Below, in pieces: positions 43,087 to 52,761 of a stretch of DNA of 55,657 bases. Both the position numbers and the translations under genes were made by a program. The stretch lies in assembly GCF_013839515.1 (NCBI RefSeq), contig NZ_JACDNQ010000019.1:1-55657 (forward strand), in the 5' to 3' direction. The notes below the pieces were generated by a model. That model saw nothing but the letters and a program-made list of their open reading frames with translations. It was not told the DNA's origin and ran no database searches. The DNA is from Natronomonas salinimetallica (lineage in GTDB: Archaea; Halobacteriota; Halobacteria; Halobacteriales; Haloarculaceae). Numbering within the stretch: the stretch's first letter is position 1; every line of letters starts with the position of its first letter.

Positions 43087-46000
43087 ATGCACATCAAAGC
43101 GCTCGTCCTCGACAACTTCAAGAGCTTCGGCCGTAAGACCAGGATCCCGCTGTATGAGGACTTTACCACCATAAGCGGCCCGAACGGATCCGGCAAGTCG
43201 AACATCATCGATTCGGTCCTCTTCGCGCTCGGGCTCGCCCGTACGTCCGGCATCCGGGCCGACAAACTGCCAGACCTCATCTACAACCCAGGGCACGACG
43301 ACGAGGCCGGCGGCTTCGCCGGCGAACGTGAGGCGAGCGTCGAGGTGATTCTCGACAACGACGACGGCACGCTGTCACGCGAGCAGCTCGTCTCCGCGGC
43401 CGGGTCCGAAAAGGTCGGCGACGTCGAGGAGATCACCGTCCGACGGCGCGTCAAACAGACCGAGGAGGACACCTACTACTCGTATTATTATCTCAACGGT
43501 CGGTCGGTGAACCTCTCGGACATCCGGGACCTGCTCGCGCAGGCGGGCGTGACACCGGAGGGATACAACGTCGTGATGCAGGGCGACGTCACGGAGATCA
43601 TCACGATGACGGCCGGCTCCCGCCGCGAGATCATCGACGAAATCGCCGGCGTCGCCCAGTTCGACGCGAAAAAGGAGGACGCCTTCGGCGAACTCGAAAC
43701 GGTCCAAGACCGTGTCGACGAGGCCGAACTCCGGATCGACGAGAAACAGGGGCGGCTCGATCGGCTGGCCGATGAGCGCGAGACCGCGCTCGAATACAAA
43801 GACCTCAAAGCGGAGAAAGCGGAGTACGAAGGACATCTGAAGGCCGCAGAACTCGAGGACAAACGGGACGAACTCGGGGACGTCCGGGCGGAGATCGGCG
43901 AGCGCGAGACCGAACTCGACGAACGCCGACGCGAACTCGACGAGCGACAGGGTCGGCTCACGCGGCTCGAGGAGGACCTCTCGGATCTCAACGCCGAGAT
44001 CGAACGGAAAGGGGAGGACGAACAGCTGGAGATCAAACGCGAGATCGAGGGGATCAAAGGCGAGATCTCGCGGCTCGAAGACAGGATCGAGACCGAAACC
44101 GAACGCATCGAGGCGGCCGAAGCCGAGCGCAGGCAGGCGTTCGTCCAGATCGACCGCAAGGGCGAGACTGTCGATGACCTCGAGGCCGAGATCCGAAACA
44201 AGAAAGTCCAGAAGTCCTCGCTGAAGGCGGACCGCACCGAAAAGGAGGCCGAACTCGAAGAGGTCGAAGCCGAGATCGAGACGGTCGACTCGGCGTACGA
44301 GTCCGTCCGAGACGCCCTCGAAGAGCGCCGCGAGACGCTCGATGAACTCAAAGACGAACGGAACGACCTCCAGCGCAAACAGGATCGGCTGCTCGACGAG
44401 TCGCGGCGGCGGACGAACGAGGAACGCGAGACGAAAGAACAGATCGAAGCGGCCGAGGCGAAACTCCCCGAACTCGAAGCCGAGCGCTCGGATCTCGAAA
44501 ACGAACTCGAAAAGGCGCGGACGAACCGTGAGACGATCACCGAGGTCGTCGAGGATCTAAAGGCCGAAAAACACGAGCGAAACGCGGAACTCGAAGAGAT
44601 CGAAGACGAGATATCGGCGAAACAGGGCGAATACGCCGAGTTGGAGGCCCGTGCGGGCGAAAGCGGTGACGCCTCGTATGGCCGGGCGGTAACGACGGTA
44701 TTGAACGCCGAAATGGACGGCGTCCACGGGACGGTCGGACAGTTGGGCGGCGTCGCGGCCGAGTACGCCACCGCGTGTGAGACGGCTGCCGGCGGTCGAC
44801 TCGCGAACATCGTCGTCGACGACGACGGCGTCGGCCAGCGCTGCATCGAATATCTCAAATCGCGAAACGCCGGCCGGGCGACGTTCCTCCCGATGACGGA
44901 GATGCACAACCGATCGGTCCCGTCGACGCCGGATCTTCCGGGCGTCGTCGACTTCGCGTACAACCTCATCGACTTCGAGCACGCCTACGCCGAGGTGTTC
45001 TCCTACGTCGTCGGTGACACGCTCGTCGTCGAGGACATGGAGACGGCTCGGGATCTGATGGGGGAGTTCCGGCTCGTCACCCTCGACGGTGACCTCGTCG
45101 AAAAATCCGGCGCGATGACCGGTGGGTCGAGTTCGGGATCGCGTTACTCCTTCGAAAAGAGCGGCAAGGGCCAACTCCAGCGGGTCGCAGAACGGATCAC
45201 GGAACTGGAGGACAAAAAGCAGTCGGTCCGAAGCGAGCTTCGGGACGTCGAATCGCGGCTCGACGACGCCCGGGACCGCCAGACCGATACCGCCGAACAG
45301 GTACGGGACATCGAAGCCGAAATCGAGTCGATCGAGGGGAGACGCGAGACGGTCAAAGAGCGCATCGAGGCGCTCGAAGCCGATCTCGAAGGGATCGAAG
45401 CCGAGCGCGAGTCGGTCAAAGAGCGGATGGACGAGATCGAAGCCGAGATCGGCGAGGTAGACGGGGCGATCGCGTCGGTCGAGGGCGAAATCGAGGAGTT
45501 AGAGGCCGAAATCGCGGACTCGGAGATCCCGGAGCTGACGGGACGCGCCGAGGAGCTCCGCGAGGAGATCGCGGACATCGACGGCCGGATGGGCGAGATC
45601 GACGGGGATCTCAACGAACTCGAACTCGAAAAGCAGTACGCCGAGGAGGCGATCGAGGATCTCCACGACGACGTCGAGGCGGCCCAAAACAGAAAGGCCG
45701 AGGCCGAATCGCGCGTCATCGAACTCGAAGAGGACCTCGAGGCCGAACGCGAGACGCTCGAAGAAAAGAACGCCGACGTCGCCGAACTCGAGGACGAACT
45801 AGCCGATCTCAAAGCCGACCGCGAGGCGTTGAAAGACGAGCTCGGAGACGCGAAATCCGCGCGGGACGAACAACAGGAGGCGGTTTCGGAAGTCGAATCG
45901 CGCCTCGAAGGACTGCGTGAGAGCGAGTCACGACTCGAGTGGGAGGTCGACGAACTCGACTCGCAGGTCGGCGAGTACGAGCCCGAGGCGATCCCCGATC

Positions 46001-46665
46001 ACGACACGGTGACGGCGGAGATCACGCGGCTCGAAGGCGAGATGAGTGCCCTCGAGCCGGTCAACATGCTCGCCATCGAGGAGTACGAGCAAGTCGAGGC
46101 CGAACTCGACGATCTCGAATCAAAGCGGGAGACGCTCGTCGAGGAGGCGGACGGGATCAGAGATCGGATCGAGGCGTACGAATCCCGAAAACGCGAGACG
46201 TTCATGGACGCCTACGAGGGGATCAACGAGGAGTTTCGAGACATCTTCGCGCGGCTCTCGAGCGGAAGCGGCGAACTCGTCCTCGAGGACCCCGAGGACC
46301 CCTTCGACGGCGGGCTGACGATGAAAGCCCAGCCGGGAGACAAGCCGGTCCAGCGTCTCGATGCGATGTCCGGCGGCGAGAAGTCTCTGACGGCCCTGGC
46401 GTTCATTTTCGCCATCCAGCGGTACAATCCGGCACCGTTCTACGCGCTGGACGAGATCGACGCGTTTCTCGATGCGGCCAACGCCGAGATGGTCGGCGAG
46501 ATGGTCGAGGAACTGGCTGACGAGGCCCAGTTCGTCGTCGTCTCCCACCGAGCGGCGCTGTTGGAGCGGTCCGAGCGGGCGATCGGCGTGACGATGCAAG
46601 AGGACAACGTCTCGGCGGTGACGGGGATCGACCTGTCGAGTATGGAGGTGCCGGCGGATGACTAG
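43087..46665 (+). CDS. smc: Chromosome segregation protein SMC
   Basis: The protein is 1192 residues from ATG 43087; the frame is open for 40 more codons inside the preceding gene. Walker A GPNGSGKSNII lies near residue 33. Two long coiled-coil arms (about 165-515 and 680-1020) flank a hinge (about 520-680, starting GDASYGRAVTTVL). The C-terminal half-ATPase has the signature MSGGEKSLTALAF and Walker B YALDEIDAFLD. SMC dimers compact and organise the chromosome by loop extrusion with ScpA, encoded by the overlapping next gene. Confidence 0.97.
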   Translation: MHIKALVLDNFKSFGRKTRIPLYEDFTTISGPNGSGKSNIIDSVLFALGLARTSGIRADKLPDLIYNPGHDDEAGGFAGEREASVEVILDNDDGTLSREQLVSAAGSEKVGDVEEITVRRRVKQTEEDTYYSYYYLNGRSVNLSDIRDLLAQAGVTPEGYNVVMQGDVTEIITMTAGSRREIIDEIAGVAQFDAKKEDAFGELETVQDRVDEAELRIDEKQGRLDRLADERETALEYKDLKAEKAEYEGHLKAAELEDKRDELGDVRAEIGERETELDERRRELDERQGRLTRLEEDLSDLNAEIERKGEDEQLEIKREIEGIKGEISRLEDRIETETERIEAAEAERRQAFVQIDRKGETVDDLEAEIRNKKVQKSSLKADRTEKEAELEEVEAEIETVDSAYESVRDALEERRETLDELKDERNDLQRKQDRLLDESRRRTNEERETKEQIEAAEAKLPELEAERSDLENELEKARTNRETITEVVEDLKAEKHERNAELEEIEDEISAKQGEYAELEARAGESGDASYGRAVTTVLNAEMDGVHGTVGQLGGVAAEYATACETAAGGRLANIVVDDDGVGQRCIEYLKSRNAGRATFLPMTEMHNRSVPSTPDLPGVVDFAYNLIDFEHAYAEVFSYVVGDTLVVEDMETARDLMGEFRLVTLDGDLVEKSGAMTGGSSSGSRYSFEKSGKGQLQRVAERITELEDKKQSVRSELRDVESRLDDARDRQTDTAEQVRDIEAEIESIEGRRETVKERIEALEADLEGIEAERESVKERMDEIEAEIGEVDGAIASVEGEIEELEAEIADSEIPELTGRAEELREEIADIDGRMGEIDGDLNELELEKQYAEEAIEDLHDDVEAAQNRKAEAESRVIELEEDLEAERETLEEKNADVAELEDELADLKADREALKDELGDAKSARDEQQEAVSEVESRLEGLRESESRLEWEVDELDSQVGEYEPEAIPDHDTVTAEITRLEGEMSALEPVNMLAIEEYEQVEAELDDLESKRETLVEEADGIRDRIEAYESRKRETFMDAYEGINEEFRDIFARLSSGSGELVLEDPEDPFDGGLTMKAQPGDKPVQRLDAMSGGEKSLTALAFIFAIQRYNPAPFYALDEIDAFLDAANAEMVGEMVEELADEAQFVVVSHRAALLERSERAIGVTMQEDNVSAVTGIDLSSMEVPADD

Positions 46666-47722
46666 CGAGGGCGAGCGCAGCGAGCCCTCGGAAACGGCAA
46701 GCGGTGAGCGGAGGGAGCCGCGAGAAAGCGAGGGCGAGCGCAGCGAGCCCTCGGAAACGGCAAGCGGTGAGCGGCCTCTGCTCGCCGACGGCGGCGCGGC
46801 CGACGAGATCCCGTTGAACATCGCCGGACACGAGGCCGAACGGAGCCGGCGCGAAAGCGGCGAAAAGCCGGGCGGGGACGGCGTCCTCTCGGAGTTCGAC
46901 GTATCGAACCCCCGCGAGGAGACCGATGGGGAGGTCGAACCGGTCGAGTTGCTCGTCCAGCTCGCGGAAGACGGCGAGATCGACCCCTGGGACATCGACG
47001 TGGTGACGGTCACGGACAAGTTCCTCGACCGCCTCGATGGGTCGGACCTCCGGACGGGCGGGCGGGCGCTTTTTTATGCATCGGTGCTGTTGCGCATGAA
47101 AAGCGACGCGATGTGGACGGACGACGACCCCGAGGAGGCGGCCGACCTCGACCCCGAGCCGTGGGAACGACCGCCCGGCGGGGAGCCGCCCGGGGGGGCC
47201 GAAGCGGACCCCTTCGATCAGCTCGAACGCGAGATGGACCGGCGGATCGAGCGCAAACGCGCCCGGGGGATGCCCGAAACGCTCGACGAACTGGTCAGAG
47301 ACCTCCGCGAGCGCGAGCGTGATACGTGGTGGAAAGAGTCGCGGACCTACGATACGTCGGGGTCACCGTCGGGGTACAGCCGCGGGACGCGGACGCTCGA
47401 TTACCATACGGACGACGACGTCCGGATGGACGACGAGCCGACCGCAGCGGAGGTGACCGGCAAAACCCACGACGAGCACATGGAGGACATTATCAACGAC
47501 GTCTACCGACAGCTGCGAACCCACTACGACCGGGGGCGCGAGGAAGTGCTGTTCGCGGAGGTCCGGACGGCCGGCGGTAGCGTCGTCAACACGTTTCTTG
47601 GCCTGCTCTTTTTGGCGAACCGGGGACAGGTTCGGCTCCAACAGGACGACCTCTTCGGTGACCTCTGGGTCCGCGACCCTACGGGGGCGGCCGTCGAGGA
47701 GTCGGTCTCGGCAGACGACTGA
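46658..47722 (+). CDS. scpA: Segregation and condensation protein A
   Basis: The protein is 354 residues from ATG 46658, overlapping smc by 8 bases. It is the kleisin that bridges SMC heads. The core begins VEPVELLVQLAEDGEIDPWD, includes FYASVLLRMKSDAMW, and ends in a winged-helix tail (AGGSVVNTFLGLLFLANRG). The first 45 residues are unusual: a 21-residue unit starting SEGERSEPSETASGER is duplicated in frame, encoded by a palindrome-containing DNA repeat. This part is probably dispensable and recently acquired. No ScpB-like gene follows. Confidence 0.92.
   Translation: MTSEGERSEPSETASGERREPRESEGERSEPSETASGERPLLADGGAADEIPLNIAGHEAERSRRESGEKPGGDGVLSEFDVSNPREETDGEVEPVELLVQLAEDGEIDPWDIDVVTVTDKFLDRLDGSDLRTGGRALFYASVLLRMKSDAMWTDDDPEEAADLDPEPWERPPGGEPPGGAEADPFDQLEREMDRRIERKRARGMPETLDELVRDLRERERDTWWKESRTYDTSGSPSGYSRGTRTLDYHTDDDVRMDDEPTAAEVTGKTHDEHMEDIINDVYRQLRTHYDRGREEVLFAEVRTAGGSVVNTFLGLLFLANRGQVRLQQDDLFGDLWVRDPTGAAVEESVSADD
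46664..46774. repeat. 63-bp in-frame duplication with internal palindromes in scpA
   Basis: The first 48 bases are identical between copies starting at 46664 and 46727. Each copy contains a perfect palindrome with 7-bp arms, CGAGGGC and GCCCTCG (46666-46690 and 46729-46753), around an 11-base centre. The 63-base period keeps the reading frame. Confidence 0.93.
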
Positions 47723-47765
47723 TCCCCACGTCTCGGGTGATCTCGACGCCGTTCGGGCTCGGCGT

Positions 47766-48458
47766 TCACTCGAGGAGTCGCCACCCGTCGTCGACCCGAA
47801 CGGCGACGTCCCGGCGTTGCATCTCCGAGAGGACTTCCCCGAGGCGGTCGGGCTGGGCGACCTCCATCTCGATGCGCTCGAGATCGTGGTATGCGGAGAG
47901 GTGATTGCGGATCCCGTCCTTCGTGAACGTCTCGGGAGCGGCCTTCCGCATGACGCCCTCGATCAGATCGATCATGTCCTCGAGGAAGTTCCACGGGTAG
48001 ACGACCCACGTCCACGTCTCGAGGTACTCGCCGACGAACTCCGGTTCGAACTCGCTGGTCCGGAGCAACTGTAGGGTCGCGGTCCGGACCGAGTCGGCCT
48101 CGCGGTCGGTGACGTACTCGTGGGCACGGCGGATCGATCCGCCCGTATCGGCGATATCGTCGACCACGAGGACGTCTTTTCCCTCGACGCTTCCGTCGGG
48201 CATCGGATATCGAACCTGTGGCTCGTCGGATTTGACGCCGGTGCCGACGTAGTGTTCCATCTTCAGGCTCGTCAGGTCGTCCAGCCCGAGGAAATCACAG
48301 AGGCAGCGCCCGGCGAACCAGCCACCGCGGGCCAACGCAACGACGACGTCCGGTTCGAAGTCGGCCGCCTTGATCGCGTCCGCAACGTCCCGACAGAGCC
48401 CGTAGATGTACTCCCAGTTGGTGACGGTACAGTTGAACTCCTCCGGGAGGTCGCTCAT
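47766..48458 (-). CDS. Phosphoribosyltransferase (COG2236-like)
   Basis: The protein is 230 residues from ATG 48458; the frame is open upstream into the divergent PhzF promoter region. It has the PRPP-binding loop VLVVDDIADTGGSIRRA and an N-terminal WEYIYGLCRDVADAI, with VVALARGGWFAGRCLCDFLG before it. Members move ribose-5-phosphate between PRPP and a purine or xanthine base; the exact base is not clear. The C-terminal part (about 165-230) is an extra helical and winged-looking extension. Confidence 0.88.
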   Translation of the reverse strand: MSDLPEEFNCTVTNWEYIYGLCRDVADAIKAADFEPDVVVALARGGWFAGRCLCDFLGLDDLTSLKMEHYVGTGVKSDEPQVRYPMPDGSVEGKDVLVVDDIADTGGSIRRAHEYVTDREADSVRTATLQLLRTSEFEPEFVGEYLETWTWVVYPWNFLEDMIDLIEGVMRKAAPETFTKDGIRNHLSAYHDLERIEMEVAQPDRLGEVLSEMQRRDVAVRVDDGWRLLE

Positions 48459-48573
48459 ACGTTCCCATCGGCGGGATCGAAAGTAATACCTATCGGGTCC
48501 GACCCGTCGGTGGGGACGGGAGACGACCCGTGCCGACGGGGGTTTTAATTCGTCCCCGGCGAAACGGTCGCCA

Positions 48574-49488
48574 ATGGAGACCCGACGCGTCCTGCTCGTC
48601 GACGCATTTAGCACCGATCCGCTCTCCGGCAACCCGGCCGGTCTCGTTCCCGATGCTGACGGACTCGCCGACGAGACGATGGCCGCTATCGCGCGCGAGT
48701 TGAACGCCTCGGAGACGGCGTTTCTATCGTCGGTCGAAGATGAGGGCGAGGGCGAGGCCCGTCGGCTCCGCTATTTTACGCCGACGGGCGAGGTCGATCT
48801 CTGTGGCCACGCGACGATCGCCACGGGATCGTGGCTGGCCGAGGCGGGGCGACTCGACGACGGGGAGTACACGTTCGAGACGGGCGTCGGCCCCCTCGAC
48901 GTCGAACTCGACGGCGAGACCGTCTGGATGACAAGCGACGCATCCGACATCGACCGTCTCGATCTCGGGTACGATCGGGTCGCGTCGGCACTCGGAGCCG
49001 ATCCGGCGACGCTTTCGGACGTCGGTGCCGACCTGCCGATCGCGACTGCTTCGGCCGGCCTCGGGTATCTCGTCGTCCCCGTGAACTTCTTCGAGGCGCT
49101 CTCCGGGCTCGACCCCGATTACCGTGCGATCGCCGAGTTGACCGATGAACTCGGCGTGACGGGCGTGTATGCGTTTACGTTCGACGCGCTCGGTGTCGAC
49201 TCGACGCTGCACGGACGGACGTTCGCTCCGTCGGTCGGCGTCGACGAGGATCCGGTTACCGGGACCGCCGCGGGCGCTGTGGGAGCGTACCTCCGTGAGG
49301 TCGGCGCCTTCGACGGTGACCTCCCCGAGGAAATGCGTTTCGAGCAGGGCCACTTCCTGGATCGGCCGGGGACGGTCCGGGTTCGGGCCGGGACGGATCC
49401 GGTCTCGATCGGCGGGCGGGCGGTGACGGCGCTGGAGGGAACCATCTCGGTCCCGGCGTCGGAGGGGGGCGAAATCATCGAGATCTGA
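48574..49488 (+). CDS. PhzF-family isomerase-like protein
   Basis: The protein is 304 residues from ATG 48574, with a TTTTAA box (48543-48548) upstream. It has the two-lobed PhzF fold: VDAFSTDPLSGNPAGLV at the start, NASETAFL with the catalytic-type Glu near residue 47, RYFTPTGEVDLCGHATIATG, and the second-lobe EDPVTGTAAGAVGAYL. The family catalyses proton shifts in phenazine and other pathways; most members, including this, have unknown substrates. A G/C hairpin directly follows the stop. Confidence 0.9.
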   Translation: METRRVLLVDAFSTDPLSGNPAGLVPDADGLADETMAAIARELNASETAFLSSVEDEGEGEARRLRYFTPTGEVDLCGHATIATGSWLAEAGRLDDGEYTFETGVGPLDVELDGETVWMTSDASDIDRLDLGYDRVASALGADPATLSDVGADLPIATASAGLGYLVVPVNFFEALSGLDPDYRAIAELTDELGVTGVYAFTFDALGVDSTLHGRTFAPSVGVDEDPVTGTAAGAVGAYLREVGAFDGDLPEEMRFEQGHFLDRPGTVRVRAGTDPVSIGGRAVTALEGTISVPASEGGEIIEI

Positions 49489-49512
49489 CCCCCCGACAGC
49501 CACACCGGGGGG
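49489..49512 (+). terminator. G/C-rich hairpin after the PhzF gene
   Basis: CCCCCCG (49489-49495) pairs with CGGGGGG (49506-49512) around a 10-base loop, starting at the base after the stop codon. A perfect 14-base palindrome, CACCGCCGGCGGTG, follows at 49520-49533. There is no T-run, so a terminator role is tentative. Confidence 0.5.
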
Positions 49513-49713
49513 CGTCTGACACCGCCGGCGGTGGATTTGCCGATATGCGCGCGCCGGTGCCGTGGTATCCGCACGGACGTACAGCCAGCGGTATGAGCCG
49601 CGGACCGCTGCCCGATGCGTCGAAGCCGTCGCCGAGACGGTGGCCCTCGTGCGTTCCGGCGACGGAGCCGAGCGATCGGATGTGCTTTTGTCGATCGAGC
49701 GCCGAACCCGTGT

Positions 49714-50154
49714 ATGGATACCGAGACAGACGTCGAGGAACTGTTCGGCCGGATGCCGTTCAACGACCATCTCGGGGTCGAGATGCTCGAGATCGACGAC
49801 GGCCACGCCGTCGGGGAACTCGGGCTGTCCGAGAAGCACTCCTCGAGTCCCGATCGGATGATCGTTCACGGCGGCGTCACGTACGCGCTGGCCGACACCG
49901 TCGGCGGGGCCGCGGTCATCTCGGCCAACGAGGCCGTAACGCCGACGATCGACATGCGGATCGACTATCTCGCCCCGGCGACCGGCGGCACACTCAGAGC
50001 GGAGGCGACAGTCGTCAGAAACGGGAACAACGTCGCGACCGTCGAGGTCGAGATCGACGACGACGGCGGTCGGGAGATCGCCGTCGCGCGTGGGACCTAC
50101 AAGTCGGGGGGCGGCGAAGGGACTACGGCCTGGCGCGAGGCCAAACGCGAATAG
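49714..50154 (+). CDS. PaaI-type hotdog-fold thioesterase
   Basis: The protein is 146 residues from ATG 49714; the longer frame upstream is not coding-like. The hotdog motif includes MPFNDHLGVEMLEIDDGHAV, the active-site stretch IVHGGVTYALADTVGGAA, and MRIDYLAPATGG. Such enzymes hydrolyse acyl- or aryl-CoA thioesters. It is convergent with the CBS gene 10 bases away. The substrate is not known. Confidence 0.9.
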   Translation: MDTETDVEELFGRMPFNDHLGVEMLEIDDGHAVGELGLSEKHSSSPDRMIVHGGVTYALADTVGGAAVISANEAVTPTIDMRIDYLAPATGGTLRAEATVVRNGNNVATVEVEIDDDGGREIAVARGTYKSGGGEGTTAWREAKRE

Positions 50155-50164
50155 CTCGTCAGTA

Positions 50165-51310
50165 CTACAACTCGTCGAGTTTACGCAGGAGCTGTCCCTC
50201 GTACTCCTCGTCGGCGCGGATCCCCTTTAATTCGAGTACGTTCCGCTCGAGTTTGTCCAACGCGACGCGGAAAGCCGTATCGGAGCCGTATCCCTCCCCG
50301 GTGCCGGCGAGTTGCCCGCGGTTCGTCCGGAGCCGGATCTGCGCGTGGATCAACGGCGTGCCACGGAGGCGCTCTTTGTGCTCGCTGAGTCGGACGTGGG
50401 CGTGGTGGACCTGCATGTCCTGGTATTTGTCCACCACCTGGGTGATCGCCTCCTGGACGTCCGTCCGGGAGACCGTATCGAGGAGGTCGATGTTCGTGAT
50501 CTGAACGTCCATGTTGCGCTCCTCGGTAAACGTCAGTGCGCGAAGCACGTCGGTCTTCGTGAGGATCCCGGCGACCGTCGTATCGTCGTCCTCCGGCGTC
50601 ACGACGAGCCCGGCGTAATCGGTCTCGAACATCCGCTCGACGGCGGTTTCGACCGTGGCCTCGGCGGTGATCGTCTCGACGGGGTCGTTCATGATGTCGT
50701 AGACCGGGAGATCGAGCATCCGGTCGGTGTCGCCGGAGCGGTCACCGGTCTGTTGGCTCTCCATCGTCCGGACGGCGAAATCGGCGATATCGTGGGTCGT
50801 CACCATTCCGGAGAGCTGACCGTTTTCGTTGAGAACGGGGAGTCGGGAGACGTCGTTCTCGCGCAGGTAGTTGATCGCCTTGCCGAGGTGGTCGTCCTCG
50901 CGGAGGGTGACGACGTGGTCGGTGTATATCTGCTCGACGGTGAGTACGTCGAGGTTCTCGAGGACGGCTTCGAGGATCGCGTCCTCGCTGACGATACCCC
51001 ACAGCCCGCCGTTCTCGAAGACGGGGGCGACCTTCGTCCCGCCTTCGACCAGCATGCGGGCGACGTCGCGGACGTCCTCCTCGCGGTCGATGCGTGGGAC
51101 GTTGTTTCTCGCGAGGACGCTCACTTTCGCGTCGTCCTCGATGTGTGATTGGAGCAACTGCCGTTCCGTGATGATCCCCGCGTACTCGCCGTCGTCGATG
51201 ACGATGATCCCCTTCGGGTTCTCCCGTTCGAAGACGGAACGGACCTTTCCGAGCCGCTCGTCGGCAGCCACCTGGCTGAATTCCTCGGTGGCGATGTCTG
51301 TAATATTCAT
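50165..51310 (-). CDS. Four-CBS-domain protein with ribosome-hibernation-like C-terminus
   Basis: The protein is 381 residues from ATG 51310. Four CBS repeats occupy about residues 1-280 (AGIITERQLL, WGIVSEDAIL, SGMVTTHDIA, AGILTKTDVL). The last 100 residues resemble the HPF/RaiA (S30AE) fold: VHHAHVRLSEHKERLRGT and GTGEGYGSDTAFRVALDKLE. The fusion suggests ribosome inactivation that responds to adenine nucleotides bound by the CBS units; this is inference from the domains. A paralogue lies just upstream on the same strand. Confidence 0.9.
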   Translation of the reverse strand: MNITDIATEEFSQVAADERLGKVRSVFERENPKGIIVIDDGEYAGIITERQLLQSHIEDDAKVSVLARNNVPRIDREEDVRDVARMLVEGGTKVAPVFENGGLWGIVSEDAILEAVLENLDVLTVEQIYTDHVVTLREDDHLGKAINYLRENDVSRLPVLNENGQLSGMVTTHDIADFAVRTMESQQTGDRSGDTDRMLDLPVYDIMNDPVETITAEATVETAVERMFETDYAGLVVTPEDDDTTVAGILTKTDVLRALTFTEERNMDVQITNIDLLDTVSRTDVQEAITQVVDKYQDMQVHHAHVRLSEHKERLRGTPLIHAQIRLRTNRGQLAGTGEGYGSDTAFRVALDKLERNVLELKGIRADEEYEGQLLRKLDEL

Positions 51311-51351
51311 CTCTGTTCCGGCGCTTCGCCGTCGTGGCTCTTGAAACTACC

Positions 51352-52575
51352 TTACTCCGCTTCTTCGAGCATCCAGCCGAAGCGCTTCTCCCAGAACGCC
51401 TCGCCGCGGGGGTTTTTGTTTCGCCCGTAGGTCTTTTTATCACGGATCTGCCGCTCGAGGACGTCCCGGGCCTCGTTGATCGCCTGGCTCGCGCCGTAGC
51501 CCTCCCCGGAAGCGACGTAGATCCCCCGGTCAGTGTGCAGCCGTATACGGGCGAGCAAAAGCGGCGTCCCGCGGCGTTTCTCGTCGTGTTCGTGGAGGTG
51601 GACCTTCGTGTCCAGGACGTTCATGTCCTGATCTCTGTCGTCGAACACGTCCACCATCGCCACGATGTCGTCGTAGCTCATGTCGTCGACCAGATCGACG
51701 CCGTAGAGCTGGACGGCCCGGTTACCACCCGCCTCCCACGTGAGCGCGTCGAGTACGTCGGTCTTCGTGACGATCCCGTGGGGGCTCCCGTCGTCCGTAA
51801 CGACGAGCGACGACGCGCCGATCTCGAACATCGCCTCGACGGCCGTATCGAGCGTCGCGCCCGGCTGGATCGTGCGCACCGGAGAGACCATGACGTCCCG
51901 AACCGGGAGGTCCAACATTCGCACGGATTCCCCCTCGCGCGCGCCGAACCCGCCTTGGCCCGCCCGGGCGCTGCTCGAGGAGATCTCGCCGCCGAACGAG
52001 TCTGTGCCCCCGGCGTCCCCGCCCTGGCTTTGCATCTCGGCTCGGACGGTGAAGTCGGTCACGTCGTACAGGCTGAGGATCCCGACCGCCGCGTCCGCCT
52101 CGACAACCGGGAGGTGGGTAATACGGTTCTCCCGAAAGACGTTGAACGCGTCGCCGAGCGTCGTCGCCGGTTCGACCGAGACGAGATCGGAGGAGTAGGC
52201 CTCGGCGACGGTCGCCGCATCGAGAAACGGCTCGACCTCACGTAACACCGCGTCCGCGGTGACGACGCCGATGAGCGCTTCTCCCTCGAAGACGGGCAGC
52301 AGCCGCGAATCGCTGTCGATCATGAGCTGGGCCACCTTGCGGACGTCCTCGTCGGGCGCGAGTCGAGGGACGTGCCAGACGATCGATCCGAGCGTTTCGT
52401 CCGGTTGGCGATGCGAACTCGCGAGTTGTCTTCTCGTGACGATCCCTTCGAACTCGTCGCCACGGACGACGACCCCCTCGAGGTCGGAATCGTCGAACGC
52501 TCCGGCAAGCTTCGAAACCGTCGTCTTCGGCGTGAATTCGACGTACTCCTCGGAGATTAGTTCAGAGATGTCCAT
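51352..52575 (-). CDS. CBS-domain protein with ribosome-hibernation-like C-terminus (paralogue)
   Basis: The protein is 407 residues from ATG 52575; the long frame upstream overlaps the tauE remnant and is rejected. It has the same layout as its neighbour: CBS repeats (EGIVTRRQLA, IGVVTADAVL, VGILSLYDVT, HGIVTKTDVL), then HLHEHDEKRRGT and ASGEGYGASQAINEARD. It differs by a Gly/Ser-rich insertion (SFGGEISSSSARAGQGGFG) between the second and third CBS parts and a C-terminal Lys/Arg/Trp tail. Forty-one bases separate the two genes, so they probably share a transcript. Confidence 0.9.
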   Translation of the reverse strand: MDISELISEEYVEFTPKTTVSKLAGAFDDSDLEGVVVRGDEFEGIVTRRQLASSHRQPDETLGSIVWHVPRLAPDEDVRKVAQLMIDSDSRLLPVFEGEALIGVVTADAVLREVEPFLDAATVAEAYSSDLVSVEPATTLGDAFNVFRENRITHLPVVEADAAVGILSLYDVTDFTVRAEMQSQGGDAGGTDSFGGEISSSSARAGQGGFGAREGESVRMLDLPVRDVMVSPVRTIQPGATLDTAVEAMFEIGASSLVVTDDGSPHGIVTKTDVLDALTWEAGGNRAVQLYGVDLVDDMSYDDIVAMVDVFDDRDQDMNVLDTKVHLHEHDEKRRGTPLLLARIRLHTDRGIYVASGEGYGASQAINEARDVLERQIRDKKTYGRNKNPRGEAFWEKRFGWMLEEAE

Positions 52576-52761
52576 TGGTATCAGTATGTATCCGCCGGGC
52601 CTGTCGTTCTTCGCTCCTGTCGGACCGTACCGGCCACACCTTGTAGGAGGATTTTGCGTCACAAATACCCGCCGGTAATTCTCACCGCGGTTGGGTTCAC
52701 CGGGAGTACAGCCCGGAGGAAGGGGACGCGGGGAGAGGTAAGCCGAAGGCGTGTGTAATAG

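Noticed and set aside
43488-44969. 493-codon Ser-rich open frame on the minus strand
   Set aside because: It is antisense to smc. The Ser/Arg runs are complement of the Glu/Asp-rich coiled-coil codons.
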